NCBI GenBank assembly: GCA_947623455.1
Contig: OX392529.1
Location: forward strand, 58,485,186 to 58,549,185
Direction: 5' to 3'
Length of the DNA: 64,000 nucleotides
Origin: Mimachlamys varia
Lineage: Eukaryota; Mollusca; Bivalvia; Pectinida; Pectinidae
Shown: piece by piece, positions 10,989 through 21,957 of the stretch
Numbering within the stretch: position 1 is the first letter of the stretch
How the letters are laid out: each line of letters begins with the position of its first letter
Notes under the pieces: generated by a model
Seen by the model: only the letters and a program-made list of their open reading frames with translations
What the model was told of the DNA's origin: nothing
The model's database searches: none
Program-made: the position numbers and the translations under genes

Positions 10989-12550
10989 TCTTAGTCCAAG
11001 GACTCCCCAATCTAACCTTACCTGGTTACATTCTTATATTAGGTCCGCTGATTACCGACCTAAAATACTGTAATTTTGGCAACATTCAGCATGCCAGATA
11101 CATATATATATAGTGATGTAGTTGATATTAGAGTTTACCTTGATATTTTATCCACATAAAAAAAACATGTTTATAGAGCTACAGAATTATTTGTCGCTTT
11201 CAGAGACGGACAAGTAAACATACCAGGGAAAGCGACATCAGCATAGAAAACATTGTCAACACGCATATGTTACTTCGACTCGAAAAAATGTGAAATACAA
11301 TCTAACTATCTAAAAGTGCTATTGTAAATTCTATATGTATTCGGTTTAAATACGAACAAACGAAATCAGTACCCCATAAATATACATTATATATTACATC
11401 ATGTATATATTAACACGGTACAATTATGACAGGGAATTCACAACATGTGTAATAAAATGTATCATGTCTTTTTACGGAATTAAATTACAAGGTCGGGATC
11501 ACGGTAGATAAATATTAATACGAAAGTACTTATTTTCATGTTTTTTACGTCAGCTCAGAAATGCAAACAATTTTAAGATGTGATTATTTTAGTTGTGGTA
11601 CGGAACATTCCCATCTTCGCTTCAGAAAAACTGGACTTTCGATAGTATTCCCTTGTCGATCTCTGCGTGGGATAATTCGGGAATTTGAAGAAGGAAATAT
11701 CGCTTCTTTATTCATAATATAAGCTCCATGTCGGTGACAGTTTTTACTTATCCATCGCAATGATTGCACTACCAACGTTTTTATTCTCATTCATATTTTT
11801 TCCAGTGAATACAAAATATATGTATAGTGGGTGTAATAATGTACATCGCAATGTGCATTTAATTATTATCTGAGAGAATTTGACAGGGTGTCAAGCTATT
11901 GTATACCTGTTAATTGACCAGAAGTATGTACTTACATTTCATCCTATTTTCGGAATCTTCTACGTGGAATTTTCAATACACAGTACAAGTTCAAATTAGG
12001 CCCCGATTACATACAATTTTACACGTACCGTAAAATGCGAAAAAATTTGGAGATAAACATTAATTCTGGTTATTTTCGTGAAATTGGTATAAATATAAAG
12101 TTGGTTGCCTGGTGTACAGTACGTACGCGTGTGTATCGTTTTTATGACTCTTGGTACGGGTTTCGTCGTCCTGACTGCTGTCAGTATGCAGCAGTATAAA
12201 GGTAAAATGTTACCATCTTAGTGACTGACCAATCAACTAATTAGTGTCACGCTTGTGTTAGATCACTAATCCCCTGTGAATGGCACGCCCGTGATTTGTA
12301 ATGTTTCGACAGGGTGTCGATCTCTTGACTACTATCACGGACTTATTCCGTGCTACTATATTCTTCGGGATGACGAACGAAATTAGCATTCAAATGTCCC
12401 ACAAAACACCATTTTGGCCAATACAAGTTAAAAGTATGCATGGACTTTCGTTTTAAAAAGTATATTGTACGTAATGTATGTATCAGTATGTAACTGTCAC
12501 AACAATATTTGCTGTTATACACGTTATACATATACAAGGTTTATGTAAGG
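10989..12550. other. No recognised gene
   Basis: AT-rich interior. The only continuous frame worth noting is a basic 68-codon minus-strand ORF (11,584-11,790, starting MRIKTLVVQSLRW, with RRDRQG). It has no recognisable domain and its status is unknown. Confidence 0.35.
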
Positions 12551-12554
12551 CTCA

Positions 12555-12662
12555 TTCCCCGAACACCAACTCTGGTAACATGAAAGAAAGGTGTTTATAT
12601 AGAAAATCCTTTGAAGTTTAAGTTATAGTCTGTTTCGGGGACTTCCCCGAACACCAACTCTG
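12555..12662 (+). repeat. Direct repeat TTCCCCGAACACCAACTCTG
   Basis: An exact 20-bp repeat at 12,555-12,574 and 12,643-12,662. TTATAGTCTG/TTATAGTCTA follow-ups suggest a duplicated ~88-bp unit. Confidence 0.75.
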
Positions 12663-12664
12663 CT

Positions 12665-14270
12665 TATAAAAACATGTTTACTTAGGTGGTCAGTTGTGAT
12701 GATAGTGAGTTATAGTCTATAGCAGAAATGTTGTACAGGTATATACACAGGTAAATCAACTTCTGGTAACTAATCAGATACTCAATAATAATGATATTTG
12801 CAAACAAATAATGATAAATAGGTACTGCATAAAACAACTGCACATTTAGGAAAATCATTTTAATTATTTATTTCACCGTCTTTCAGATATTATGTATGTG
12901 TAAATTATCATATATTTTATTGATATGTATTTAAGTTTCAGATTTGTGTAAATTATCGTCATATATTTAGTTTCAAAATATTTTAGCATTTATACAAGAC
13001 ATATAAACAAGAACTAAAAAGAAATAGTATACAAATGTATCAATAAAAGCAGGCTGAGCCTATTTAAGTCTTTCCCAAAAAAGATAACCAGTTTCCGTTA
13101 TTTATTTTGTATATATACATTGACAATTCAAATTTTATTTCGGTGTAGATGGAGAAGAAACTTAGCAGTATACTGTTTTATCAATTGAAGATCCCTTTCT
13201 CAAACACTCTCATACCTTTATCATGATTTTTATTAAATTACATATTTAGAACTACCTTATTAAAATATGAATTACTTATTCATATAGAGGGTTTTAGTGC
13301 TTTATACACAATGTATATAAATGTATGAGGTATAATTAAGTATAGTTGAATTTATTTCATCTGACATACCAACTATACCATTGAAAAAACATCTAAGTTA
13401 TTTTATCCTTAAAGATCACCCATATATAAATACAATATGTTTGTGGCAGTCAGGCTTTGTTATAGTATGGTTATTAAAGAAAAGAGGGGAATGAGGATCA
13501 GAAAGCTTAGAGTAAAATTTAATACTACTGTTTTAGTTGCATGGATTTAAAATAATTTGCCATTCATTGATTAGCCCAAACAGAGATTGATGAAATATCA
13601 TCATTTAGTATAATCAGCATGCGTATTAAGGTCATCATCACTATCTTCAATAACATATAGAGAAGTAATATCAATTGCAAACAAGTTAATATAAGAAGTT
13701 ACATCAGCTGTTATATCAATAAATGATAGAACGGCCAAAGAACAGATCATTGAGGAACTCTTGCAGATATAAAGGTATTTGCTTGGTATCCATCAATGTA
13801 TTAAGCTCTTAACCACTCAAATAATTTTCCTTTTTATACCATTTTTGTAAAGTTTATGCAAATACCTACATGCCAAACCCTCTCAAATGCCTTATTTATA
13901 TCACAGAATATAAAAGTTAAACTTGTAAAGATTTGTGCTTAATTTGTGTGAAATCAGTTTGATATTTTCTGTTATTTTGTGTTTTATATGTCATTATCAT
14001 TAAATGGTTTTCACTTAATATACTAACATACATGTATTAATAGAAAATTCATCTTATTATCAATATATGCTTTAAATAATTTGATTAAGGAAATTTATTT
14101 TTCAAGTAATGTAATTTAATGATTACTTTCTATTTATTGAATCTAAAATATAATATTTAATGATAATTTTCTATTACTTAAAGCTATAATACATGAGAAT
14201 ATTTTGTTAATTTCATTTAATACTGACTAAGTATCATATCTACAAATTAAATGATTTGACATTCTTAGTT
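12665..14270. other. AT-rich, nothing recognised
   Basis: Very low GC with no open frame of note and no clear repeat structure. Interior of the 9.15-kb element. Confidence 0.5.
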
Positions 14271-14280
14271 GAAACAGAGG

Positions 14281-16001
14281 CTGGTTCCCACCTTCCCCAC
14301 TTTTTGTATAACAAAGGAAAGTGTTGATATAAGAGAACAATGGCAAACCAATTATAGTCTGTTTCATTCTAGGTAACCTACCTGTGTAAAAGTTACCTGT
14401 GTCATTTACCTGTATATGACTATACAGCCTATATGTAGTATATAGTAGTATATAGTGAAAAAATACTTTGATTTATATCTATACTTATTACCTATTAAAT
14501 TAACAGCAATTTAAGACTTAACACATGATTACATCAGAAAAACATTTTTTTTTACTTTTTAACTATTCATTTCTTAATTTTTTTATTAATTAATATCATT
14601 TCATATTACACAAAATACAGTACAATTTAGTATATATTATTCATATTTAACAACTACAATTATATCAAAATGTGTTCTGGTTATTGACACTTCATTAATG
14701 TTACACATAGAGAAATACACAATTATTATTACTATTTCATATTACATACATTGCAGTAAAATTAAGTTTATTTTATTCATACAATTATATCAAAACTTGT
14801 TCAGGTTATTGACATATTATAGGTTACACCTATAGAAATACTTACATTATAGTAAATTTAAGTATCTTTCACTCATACACTCAAATACAAATATTTTCAT
14901 ATATTACATATATATTAATTACATTCATTTATAGTCAAACATTTCCATACTTGTACATAATGATACCTTATACATATTGATAACCTTCATTCGATTTTAC
15001 ATATATATAAGTACATGCATTTATAGTCATTTCTTCACTATTAACTTAAAGTTCACAAGTCATTGGCCCACATTTCTTTATTGTAATCTATCCAAGATGT
15101 AACAGATGTGATGCTGCGTTCGCGTAGTCCATAATGTCCATGGTCTGGTTCTCTAGGCGTTCCTTCAGATGGGTCAGGCGACTGTTGATGTTCCGGTATC
15201 TCTTCGCAGATGGTCTGTTTGCTCCTCCCGCATGGCGCTGTATCCTGTTGATTTCATTTGTAGCTTGAATCTCCTAAAATCATTCCACTTGTCTGTCCGA
15301 AGCTTGGTCACTTCCTCGTTGTAGATAGTCGGTATTGGTGTAATCTCCGATTTGGATCTGTTGTGTATATTCCCCATTATCTCTCTAGCAATGACGTCGG
15401 CATTATCCGAAGGATGGGTGTGCTGGCGTTGACCGAATCGTACAGGAATATCATTGAGTGTAGTCAATGTAGCAGGACAGGTGGCAACAACACAGTTCCA
15501 GTAGGTCCTTTCGCCTTTGTTGTTCTTCACACTATACATGTAACCATCATATGCTAGTTTTCGTGTGCCATGTTTGTTTCTCACAAACTTGACCTGAATA
15601 AAATATGTAGAGCATCTATAAGATTTTTAATTAATAATGATTTGTTAAACAACATACTCTAATTTTTATTATATCATATTTTAGTCTTATATGATAAACA
15701 TATATTACATTGATAAACAAAATTTCCCTTTGAAAAATATTGTTTACAATATTTATTTATTTAAAGTGCAAATTATTTATCTGCAAATGTATAATAAAAC
15801 ATATATATCCATATAAGATATAGAGGTTCATCACTGATTAAAACACAGGTAAAAACTCGGGTAAGAACACAGGTAAGGACACAGGTAAGAATACAGGTAA
15901 ATAATTCCAAAATTATTCAGAAACAGGCTATAATCCTTCTAACAACATTCTCCCCCATATGTTTTTTTAAAAAGTGGGGAAGGTGGGATACAGCCTTTGT
16001 G
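14281..16001. repeat. Inner inverted repeat pair around the FLYWCH exon
   Basis: GGCTGGTTCCCACCTTCCCC (from 14,281) matches the complement of 15,971-16,001 (GGGGAAGGTGGGATACAGCC) with a few differences. ACCTGTGT/TTACCTGT motifs follow on the inner side of both arms (14,384-14,430; 15,846-15,903). This may be a second, subterminal repeat layer of the large transposon or a nested smaller element. Confidence 0.5.
15174..15593 (-). CDS. FLYWCH zinc-finger exon, probable transposase N-terminus
   Basis: The exon starts after a splice acceptor TTTATTCAG at 15,594-15,602 with GTC AAG TTT GTG (VKFV), then RNKHGTRKL. It reads through a FLYWCH domain, with motifs DGYMYSVKN, YWNCV (first Cys), CPATL (second Cys) and QRQHTHPSD (the two His). 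The order C-x5-C...H-x-H fits the FLYWCH WRKY/GCM1-like fold, which binds DNA. After it comes a charged linker (IYNEEVTKLRTDKWNDF) and a stop at 15,174. In intact FLYWCH-MULE proteins a catalytic transposase domain follows; none is visible here. So this is either a truncated exon or a domain left after decay. It may also be a host-like FLYWCH gene fragment. Being inside a large TIR element favours a transposon origin. Confidence 0.65.
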   Translation of the reverse strand, partial: VKFVRNKHGTRKLAYDGYMYSVKNNKGERTYWNCVVATCPATLTTLNDIPVRFGQRQHTHPSDNADVIAREIMGNIHNRSKSEITPIPTIYNEEVTKLRTDKWNDFRRFKLQMKSTGYSAMREEQTDHLRRDTGTSTVA

Positions 16002-16018
16002 GTCACACCTTGCTGGAC

Positions 16019-16127
16019 GTAGTGCACTACTAGTTTACCTGTAGTTTAAATGTAGTGCACTACTAGTTTAAACGTAGTGCACTACTAGTGCACTAGGGTG
16101 TAAAGGTTAGCTTACACTCAACTGTAG
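16019..16127 (-). repeat. Right terminal inverted repeat
   Basis: Reverse complement of 6975-7082, ending CTGTAG at 16,127. The palindrome GTAGTGCACTAC is better preserved here than in the left end. Confidence 0.85.
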
Positions 16128-16769
16128 ATGTTGTAAACGGTCAATTCAATTCAAATTCGTTTAGTAATGCGTCACACATCAGAATGCATATATATAAAAT
16201 ACACAAAATAGCACATGTAATAAAATTGTCCACACAAACTCACTCGTGACCCTTCTGACGTCCATTCATTAGAATTACGAGACACAGACTGATATTTTAA
16301 CATTAAAAGTTCAATATCAATATTGTGTTAAATGCTTTGTTCAATATTGATATTACCATTAGCATTTGTGTTAAAAAAATCCCGGTAATACTATATATGA
16401 ATATTTCAGACTTGGATAATATACATCATGATTCATATTTATTTAACAGTCTGAGAACCTTTTTTTGTTTAGGTCTGTACATTTTTCTTAATTCAATTAT
16501 TTTCTCCCTGTGTACAGTAAAATTTAGTTAACGCCCCTCGTCTTGTAAGTAATATCTGTCATATTTGCATTTTGTTGAGTAATATTAGGAATGATTGTGA
16601 ATAGTGCTTGTCCGAACACCGGGACATGAGAAAGCTTTTATGACCATTGAGGGGGCATTTTTATTGAAAATTGATTTTTAACCTCCCAAATGTGTAAAAT
16701 TATTCTAAACACCCTATTTTAGGTCCAAACTAGCTGAAACAAATTCTCAGGTCCCTGTGTGTCCGAAGG
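16128..16769. other. No recognised gene
   Basis: AT-rich DNA outside the 9.15-kb element. A 68-codon plus-strand ORF (16,325-16,531) is hydrophobic and AT-driven and is not supported as a gene. Confidence 0.4.
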
Positions 16770-16866
16770 GTTCTGACTCTCTGATCCGAACTCTCTGAAT
16801 ATTGGGACAGCTCGTGTAGCTATAGAACAGACCGTCCCAATATTTAGCGGATCAGAGAGTCAGAAC
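16770..16866. repeat. Long perfect hairpin, two stacked stems
   Basis: GTTCTGACTCTCTGATCCG (16,770-16,788) pairs exactly with 16,848-16,866. Inside it AATATTGGGAC (16,798-16,808) pairs with GTCCCAATATT (16,834-16,844). The 30-bp combined stem encloses 25 nt. Probably a MITE or a structured insertion. Confidence 0.8.
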
Positions 16867-16885
16867 AGAGGGTAAATATGGAGGG

Positions 16886-16985
16886 CTTTTAAAAAAGAGC
16901 AGCCCACTTCGTCACCTAAAAACGAAAAAAAAAACTTTTAGAAAAAAGAGCAGCCCACTTCGTCACCTAAAAACGAGAACTTTTA
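16886..16985 (+). repeat. Tandem duplication of ~50 bp
   Basis: Two copies of AAAAGAGCAGCCCACTTCGT followed by CACCTAAAAACGA, the second starting ~51 bp after the first. Confidence 0.85.
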
Positions 16986-17300
16986 TTTTACTTCACTTCA
17001 AAAGTCGTACCTCGAGCTCGACTTATGTTGCTATTCAAATTCGACATAAAATATAATCGGACTCACAAACGTATTAAAGAATATTTTTATGCGAACATAA
17101 ATGGCATTTTAGATATTAACTTCGATCAGAGCTTTATACGTCTCTGCTCCGAATTCATCCCCAAAACGTTTTTGGAAAATTGTCAGCAGATTATTAATCA
17201 AAGTAAACTAGTACTGACACAGGGACTAAGCACAGACCTATGTCACTATGAAATGATTGTTAGATAATTATAGCCATGGGAGGCCGGGAATTAATATTAG

Positions 17301-17306
17301 TACTAA

Positions 17307-17338
<32 letters not shown>

Positions 17339-17374
17339 ACACACCCCCACCCCCCACACACCCACACACACTCA

Positions 17375-17405
<31 letters not shown>

Positions 17406-17431
17406 ACTCACACCCACACACCCACACACAC
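17301..17431. repeat. (CA)n/(C)n compound microsatellite
   Basis: CA dinucleotides broken by runs of C (up to ~16). The complementary strand is GT/G-rich. The His-Thr and Cys-Val ORFs in this stretch are artefacts of the repeat. Confidence 0.95.
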
Positions 17432-17542
17432 TTTCTACTCTCCGAATACAATTGATTCGAACCATATAAGTGAGCGAGTGTCTGTTTAAGAGAATTGTAT
17501 TAATACGGATAAATCTGCCTAAAACATTCTCACATAAACGTC

Positions 17543-17808
17543 TGATGCAACGAAAAATGTAACAATTACGAAAAATGTAACAATTGTTACATTTTTCGTG
17601 GCAACTGTTTTTTAGAGCTTAGACAAAATTGGGAAACTATACACATATCGGTAGTATACCTTAAGGGGAATAAAATCGCAGTATGCGCCATCATCACTTT
17701 AACTCAGTTTCTGTAATTTGTCGGTTCGAAAGCATAATATCGCTACTATAACAAGTCATGCAGCCGTATATATGTACATTTTATTATGTTGGCTGATTCG
17801 AGCAATTC
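17543..17808 (+). repeat. Left TIR of X
   Basis: After the palindromes it continues GGCAACTGTTTTTTAGAGCT, GTAGTATACCTTAAGGGG, ATGCGCCATCATCACTTTAA and GTTGGCTGATTCGAGC. All of these recur in complement at 26,030-26,250. Similarity reappears at ~18,100-18,180 (TATCCAATCCCT), so the original TIR was probably ~0.6 kb. Confidence 0.8.
17549..17600. repeat. Palindrome array, left end of X
   Basis: AACGAAAAATGTAACAATTA, then ACGAAAAATGTAA-CAATTG-TTACATTTTTCGT: one spare half-site followed by one complete 13-6-13 palindrome. Confidence 0.9.
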
Positions 17809-17936
17809 TACTATCTTCTTTTTTTTTGATGTTTGAAATAAAATCTTTCTCCACAAATGCGGCTATATTGAACAGAGTAGTATGCATAATTTACAGAAAA
17901 ATGCTGTAAATATAAGAATAAACCTTTCTTTTTTTT

Positions 17937-18045
17937 TAGTTTATGAGATTATAAATCCAATGGAACAGTTGGTAAATTTAACGTAAACGCTTCGCGTTGG
18001 AGCAATTTACCTCGTGCTACAATGGATTTATAATCTCATAAACTA
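17937..18045. repeat. Hairpin with 23-bp perfect arms
   Basis: 17,937-17,959 (TAGTTTATGAGATTATAAAT, then CCA) is the exact complement of 18,023-18,045. The ~60-bp loop holds AACGCTTCGCGTT. In the other X copy (35,320-35,415) the outer arm is truncated to ATTGGATTTATAATCT, so the full hairpin is specific to this copy. Confidence 0.8.
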
Positions 18046-18080
18046 AACAAGATAAAAGGCTAATCCTTTATCAAATAAAA

Positions 18081-18132
18081 TACATGCATAGGGATTGGAT
18101 CAAATACTTTTTATCCAATCCCTATGCATGTA
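18081..18132. repeat. Hairpin from a local inverted duplication
   Basis: TACATGCATAGGGATTGGA (18,081-18,099) pairs perfectly with 18,114-18,132 across a 14-nt loop. The other X copy (35,256-35,285) has a single arm, so ~28 bp was copied in inverted orientation here. Confidence 0.85.
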
Positions 18133-19560
18133 AATTGATATCGGTTCGAGGTATATAGCAAAAGTCTACTCGATGTGACCCAGCAGTGATGCATCGTCAT
18201 AACGATTCCCTGAAGACGTTATTACGCGAAAACTGGCACTAAAACGACTTTCAAATGCATTATAAATTATTGGCTGTATACAATTATGCTGAATCCTCAT
18301 TAATATGACGGGGATTCAAGTTGTAAATCACGTGCTGATTTTCGGTTACATCGGTTAATTTTTATTGTGTTAACTACATTAATATTCACTCTATCTGAAT
18401 AAAATAAAGACGACGTACTCCATAATTAAACGGATACAGTTATTTGCCATTTCAACTATTTGTTAGAAAATCTTCTTATTTCTCAAAACCACTCCGATTA
18501 ACGGTTCCGGCAGTTTCTCGGAGTGCTTGGAAACAGTGGTGTAACTGTGGTGGGGCCAAGTTACCATGTGTTCCATTTGTCTAAGGGCACTTAGTATAGG
18601 CAAACTATATACAATGTAATATTAAAAACTAAAAAACATTAAAAAAAACAACACCAAAAAACTTATAAACTATTGTGGGTTTAATATCCATGTTATTAAT
18701 ATCACGACAACACGGTTGGCATTGCAGGATAACATTTTTTAGTATTGCTGCAAATAACATGTTAACAGTCGTTGATATTATATTAATCTAGATCTTAACA
18801 GATATTTTTGATATCGTGTGGACTTAATTTCGTTCATTTACAAAATCACCAAGTTGAAAACTTCAACGAAATTTACATACCAATTTTTTAACGATCACAT
18901 TTTGAACCACCAGGTCTCATTATTATCAATTATTTCGTCACTTAATTTTTTCACTCGGATTTTGTTAGGGAAATCTCGGTTAAATTATTAGTTCACAATA
19001 ATCCTACTGTTAGATTCCAAGTTATATATTTCTTTTATTTTAAAATGCATACAAAACTTGGAAAACTTATCATTACAAAACATTAGAACCGTTTTGAATT
19101 TCTCACAACGCACGAATTCTATTTTTTCCCGCGCAAACGAACTGCCCCAAGCCCAGTTGTCACTTGTCAGATTGAAGATCATCCATAGTAAAAGGAAGAC
19201 GTTATCTGGTAAGTGTACGATTGGAGTATTATGCCAATCAGTGTTTGGTATTACATCGTTATACAATTATGATGAAATGGCTAATAAATCTATCTACAAA
19301 AATCTCTTCAAAAGTTTGCACACGCGTTTAATGGTTCTGTAGAGACACAAAATGTCGCAACGGCATTCTCGTGGCACTCGATATCCGAGTGTATGAGAAT
19401 GGAAATAACTCATGTGTGACTGCAATTTACACACTGTGTACTTCTTTTATTATATAACCTGCAAATAAATAAATACTTGTAACACAGAAAATTGATTTAA
19501 CGCTACTCGGTGATAATTATGTTTTAATCAATTAGTCTAATAGTCGTATGGTCTAAACTT
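18133..19560. other. Interior of X, no recognised gene
   Basis: Mirrors 33,330-35,255. A 92-codon minus-strand ORF (18,988-19,266) and an overlapping plus-strand ORF (19,058-19,342) lie here. In the other copy the minus frame is broken by a stop at the equivalent of the WAWG motif, so selection on it is not evident. Confidence 0.5.
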
Positions 19561-19561
19561 G

Positions 19562-20690
19562 TGTGTAAGTGCCCCAATCCCAGATGATTTATACCCATGT
19601 CTTAGTGACCCATTCCAACATCAGATATACCTATGTCTAAGTCCTATTCACACATGATTTATACCCATATCTAAGTCCTATTCACACATGATTTATACCC
19701 ATATCTAAGTCCTATTCACAAATCATTTATACCCATGACTTAGTGACTCATTCCAACATCAGATAAAACCTATGTCTAAGTCCTATTCACACATCATCTA
19801 TACCCATATCTAAGTCCTATTCACAAATGATTTATACCATGTATAAGTCCTATTCCCACAAGATTTATACCCATGTCTAAACCCTATTCCCACATGATTT
19901 ATACCCATGTCTAAGTGACCCATTCCCATATGGTCTATATCTATGTCTAAGTCCTATTCACACATGATTTATACTCATGTTTAAGTCCTATTCTCACAAG
20001 ATTTATACCCATGTCTAAGTCCTATTCACACATGATTTATACCCATATCTAAGTCCTATTCACACATGATTTATACCCATATCTAAGTCCTATTCACAAA
20101 TCATTTATACCCATGACTTAGTGACTCATTCCAACATCAGATAAAACCTATGTCTAAGTCCTATTCACACATCATCTATACCCATATCTAAGTCCTATTC
20201 ACAAATGATTTATACCATGTATAAGTCCTATTCCCACAAGATTTATACCCATGTCTAAACCCTATTCCCACATGATTTATACCCATGTCTAAGTGACCCA
20301 TTCCCATATGGTCTATATCTATGTCTAAGTCCTATTCACACATGATTTATACTCATGTTTAAGTCCTATTCTCACAAGATTTATACCCATGTCTAGGTCC
20401 TATACACAAATGATTTATACCCATGTTTAAGTGACCCATTCCCATATGGTATATACCCATGTCTAAGTGACCAATTCCCATATGGTCTATACCCATGTCT
20501 AATTGACCAATTCCCATATGGTCTATACCCATGTCTAAGTGACCCATTCCCACATGGTGACCTATTCCTACATGGTATATACCCATGTCTAAGTGACCCA
20601 TTCCCACATGGTGACCTATTCCTACATGGTATATACCCATGTCTATGTATGCCATTCCCATATGGTCTATACCATTTCCACAGGATCTAT
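19562..20690 (-). repeat. 34-bp minisatellite in X
   Basis: On the minus strand the unit reads ATAGGACTTAGACATGGG, then TATAAATCATGTGTGA. Variants include a GAATGGGTCACT ending. A block is duplicated with ~379-bp offset (compare 19,719 and 20,098), so there is a higher-order layer. The DMGI/HMGM-type ORF is a repeat artefact. Confidence 0.9.
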
Positions 20691-21228
20691 TTTAGGTGAC
20701 CTGACCAAAGGTCATGGTGACCTATTGCGATCGTGTTTCGTCTGTCGTCGTATGCTGTCGTCCTTTAACTTCTTTTAACTTCTTCTCAACTTCCGCTTTG
20801 TCAATTTCATTCAAATTTGGCAGGAAGCATCCCCATTGGAAGCCATTTCAAGTTTGCGAAAAATCTAGCAGTTATCTCCCCTTTGGTTTACCAAACGAAT
20901 TAAAAATACATCTTAAATACTCTTTTTTTCTCAAGGACCATCCGTCGTATAAGCTTGGTTTTCGGTAAAAGGTCTTCAGGGCAAAGACTACAACGTTTGC
21001 AAACGGAAAAAGAACGGCCCTACTAAGAGTCGAGCAAGTTTCCGGTGGTAACCAAAATCATGAATAAGCAATAAAGTGCCAATTTTCTCGAAAACCATTG
21101 ACTTTTTGTATATGCACATGCATTTGAAAGTTGAAGGGGCAACAGAAATTATTATTTTGGAATTGGAAATATTATTCCGATTGCCAGCATACACAGGTGG
21201 CTGTTAAGGGCTATCGGGCCTCTTGTTA
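20680..21228 (-). mobile_element. pearl/Helentron-like 5' fragment
   Basis: Read on the minus strand it starts TAACAAGAGGCCCGATAGCC at ~21,228 and runs ~0.5 kb into the 34-bp minisatellite. No GGCCC hairpin with CTAA end was found beyond it, so the 3' end is lost, or the minisatellite is its expanded core. Confidence 0.55.
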
Positions 21229-21401
21229 GAAATTAATGTAGCATGGACAACTTGTGTACATGATATATTGTACACTGGTCACGTATAAGCGTTTCCGCCA
21301 ATAGTATATACGTATTATTATCATGAATTGATATTTTTCCCACTTTCTAAATGGCTAAAACTTGGTCACGTAGAGGTCAATATTTTGTGATATTGACCTT
21401 G

Positions 21402-21610
21402 GCTCGTATTCATGAAACCGTTCTCATACTCAAGCATGTATTTCGTGCTCAAGCCTTATTTCCTGTTCTGAATATACATTATTTAAAAAATCTAACTTTG
21501 TCAAAGTTTTGGAAAAAAGTTGAAGAGACATCAAGCCAAAAGCTGTTTCAACATTTACATTGACTTTTAGACTCTTCGACATGAGTAAGGAGAGTTTGTT
21601 ACTATTGTGA
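21402..21610. repeat. Partial copy of the TCATGAAACCG MITE
   Basis: CTCGTATTCATGAAACCGTT followed by CTCATACTCAAGCATG is shared with the complete MITE at 23,888-24,136. The other end is degraded to TCTTCGACATGAGTAAGG. Confidence 0.6.
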
Positions 21611-21682
21611 CCAATTAAAAACGTTTTTGCTTAAATTTCTCTTCCATAGACCATTATGTAAGACTGACCATGTATATTGTTA

Positions 21683-21957
21683 CATTGTTCGTGCACAACA
21701 CACGAAAAATGTAACAATTTTGTTACATTTTTCGTGAATTGTTGACGAAAAATGTAACAATGTTACATTGTTCGTGCACAACGAACGAAAAATGCAACAA
21801 TTTTGTTACATTGTTCGTGAATGGTTGACGAAAAATGTAACAATGTTACATTGTTCGTGCACAACGCACGAAAAATGTAACAATTTTTGTTACATTGTTC
21901 GTGCACAACGCACGAAAAATGTAACAATGTTACTTTGTTCGTGCACAACGCACGAAA
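21683..21957. repeat. Internal palindrome array of X
   Basis: About six inverted pairs. Left halves are mostly ACGAAAAATGTAAC, right halves often GTTACATTGTTCGT (one base different), with centres of varying length (CAATG, CAATTTTG, CAATTTTTG). The linker GTGCACAACGCAC is itself a 4-bp stem with a 5-nt loop. Confidence 0.9.

Larger units (their letters stand above)
6975..16127. mobile_element. 9.15-kb DNA transposon with ~108-bp TIRs, possibly MULE-type
   Basis: The first ~108 bp (from 6975, CTACAGTTGAGTGTAAGC) match the reverse complement of the last ~108 bp (to 16127) with about five differences. Between them lie a FLYWCH zinc-finger exon on the minus strand, a nested pearl/Helentron-like insertion, and much AT-rich DNA. 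FLYWCH domains are known partners of Mutator-like (MULE) transposases, and MULEs have long TIRs and 8-11-bp target duplications, so a MULE is the best guess. I found no transposase catalytic core and no matching flanking duplication (CGCGAATAC on the left, ATGTTGTAA on the right), so the class remains an inference. Confidence 0.6.

Noticed and set aside
17257..17469. His-Thr/Pro and Cys-Val/Gly-rich ORFs
   Set aside because: Translation of the (CA)n/(C)n microsatellite.
18988..19342. 92-codon ORF in X as an element-encoded protein
   Set aside because: The equivalent in the right copy (about 33,590-33,880) has an in-frame stop and shifts, and no domain is recognisable.
20359..20661. DMGI/HMGM repeat protein, and its mirror at 31,644-32,064
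   Set aside because: Product of the 34-bp minisatellite; no conserved start or end.
21683..21957. CRISPR array
   Set aside because: The repeats are inverted pairs with short variable centres, there are no unique spacers, and the genome is eukaryotic.
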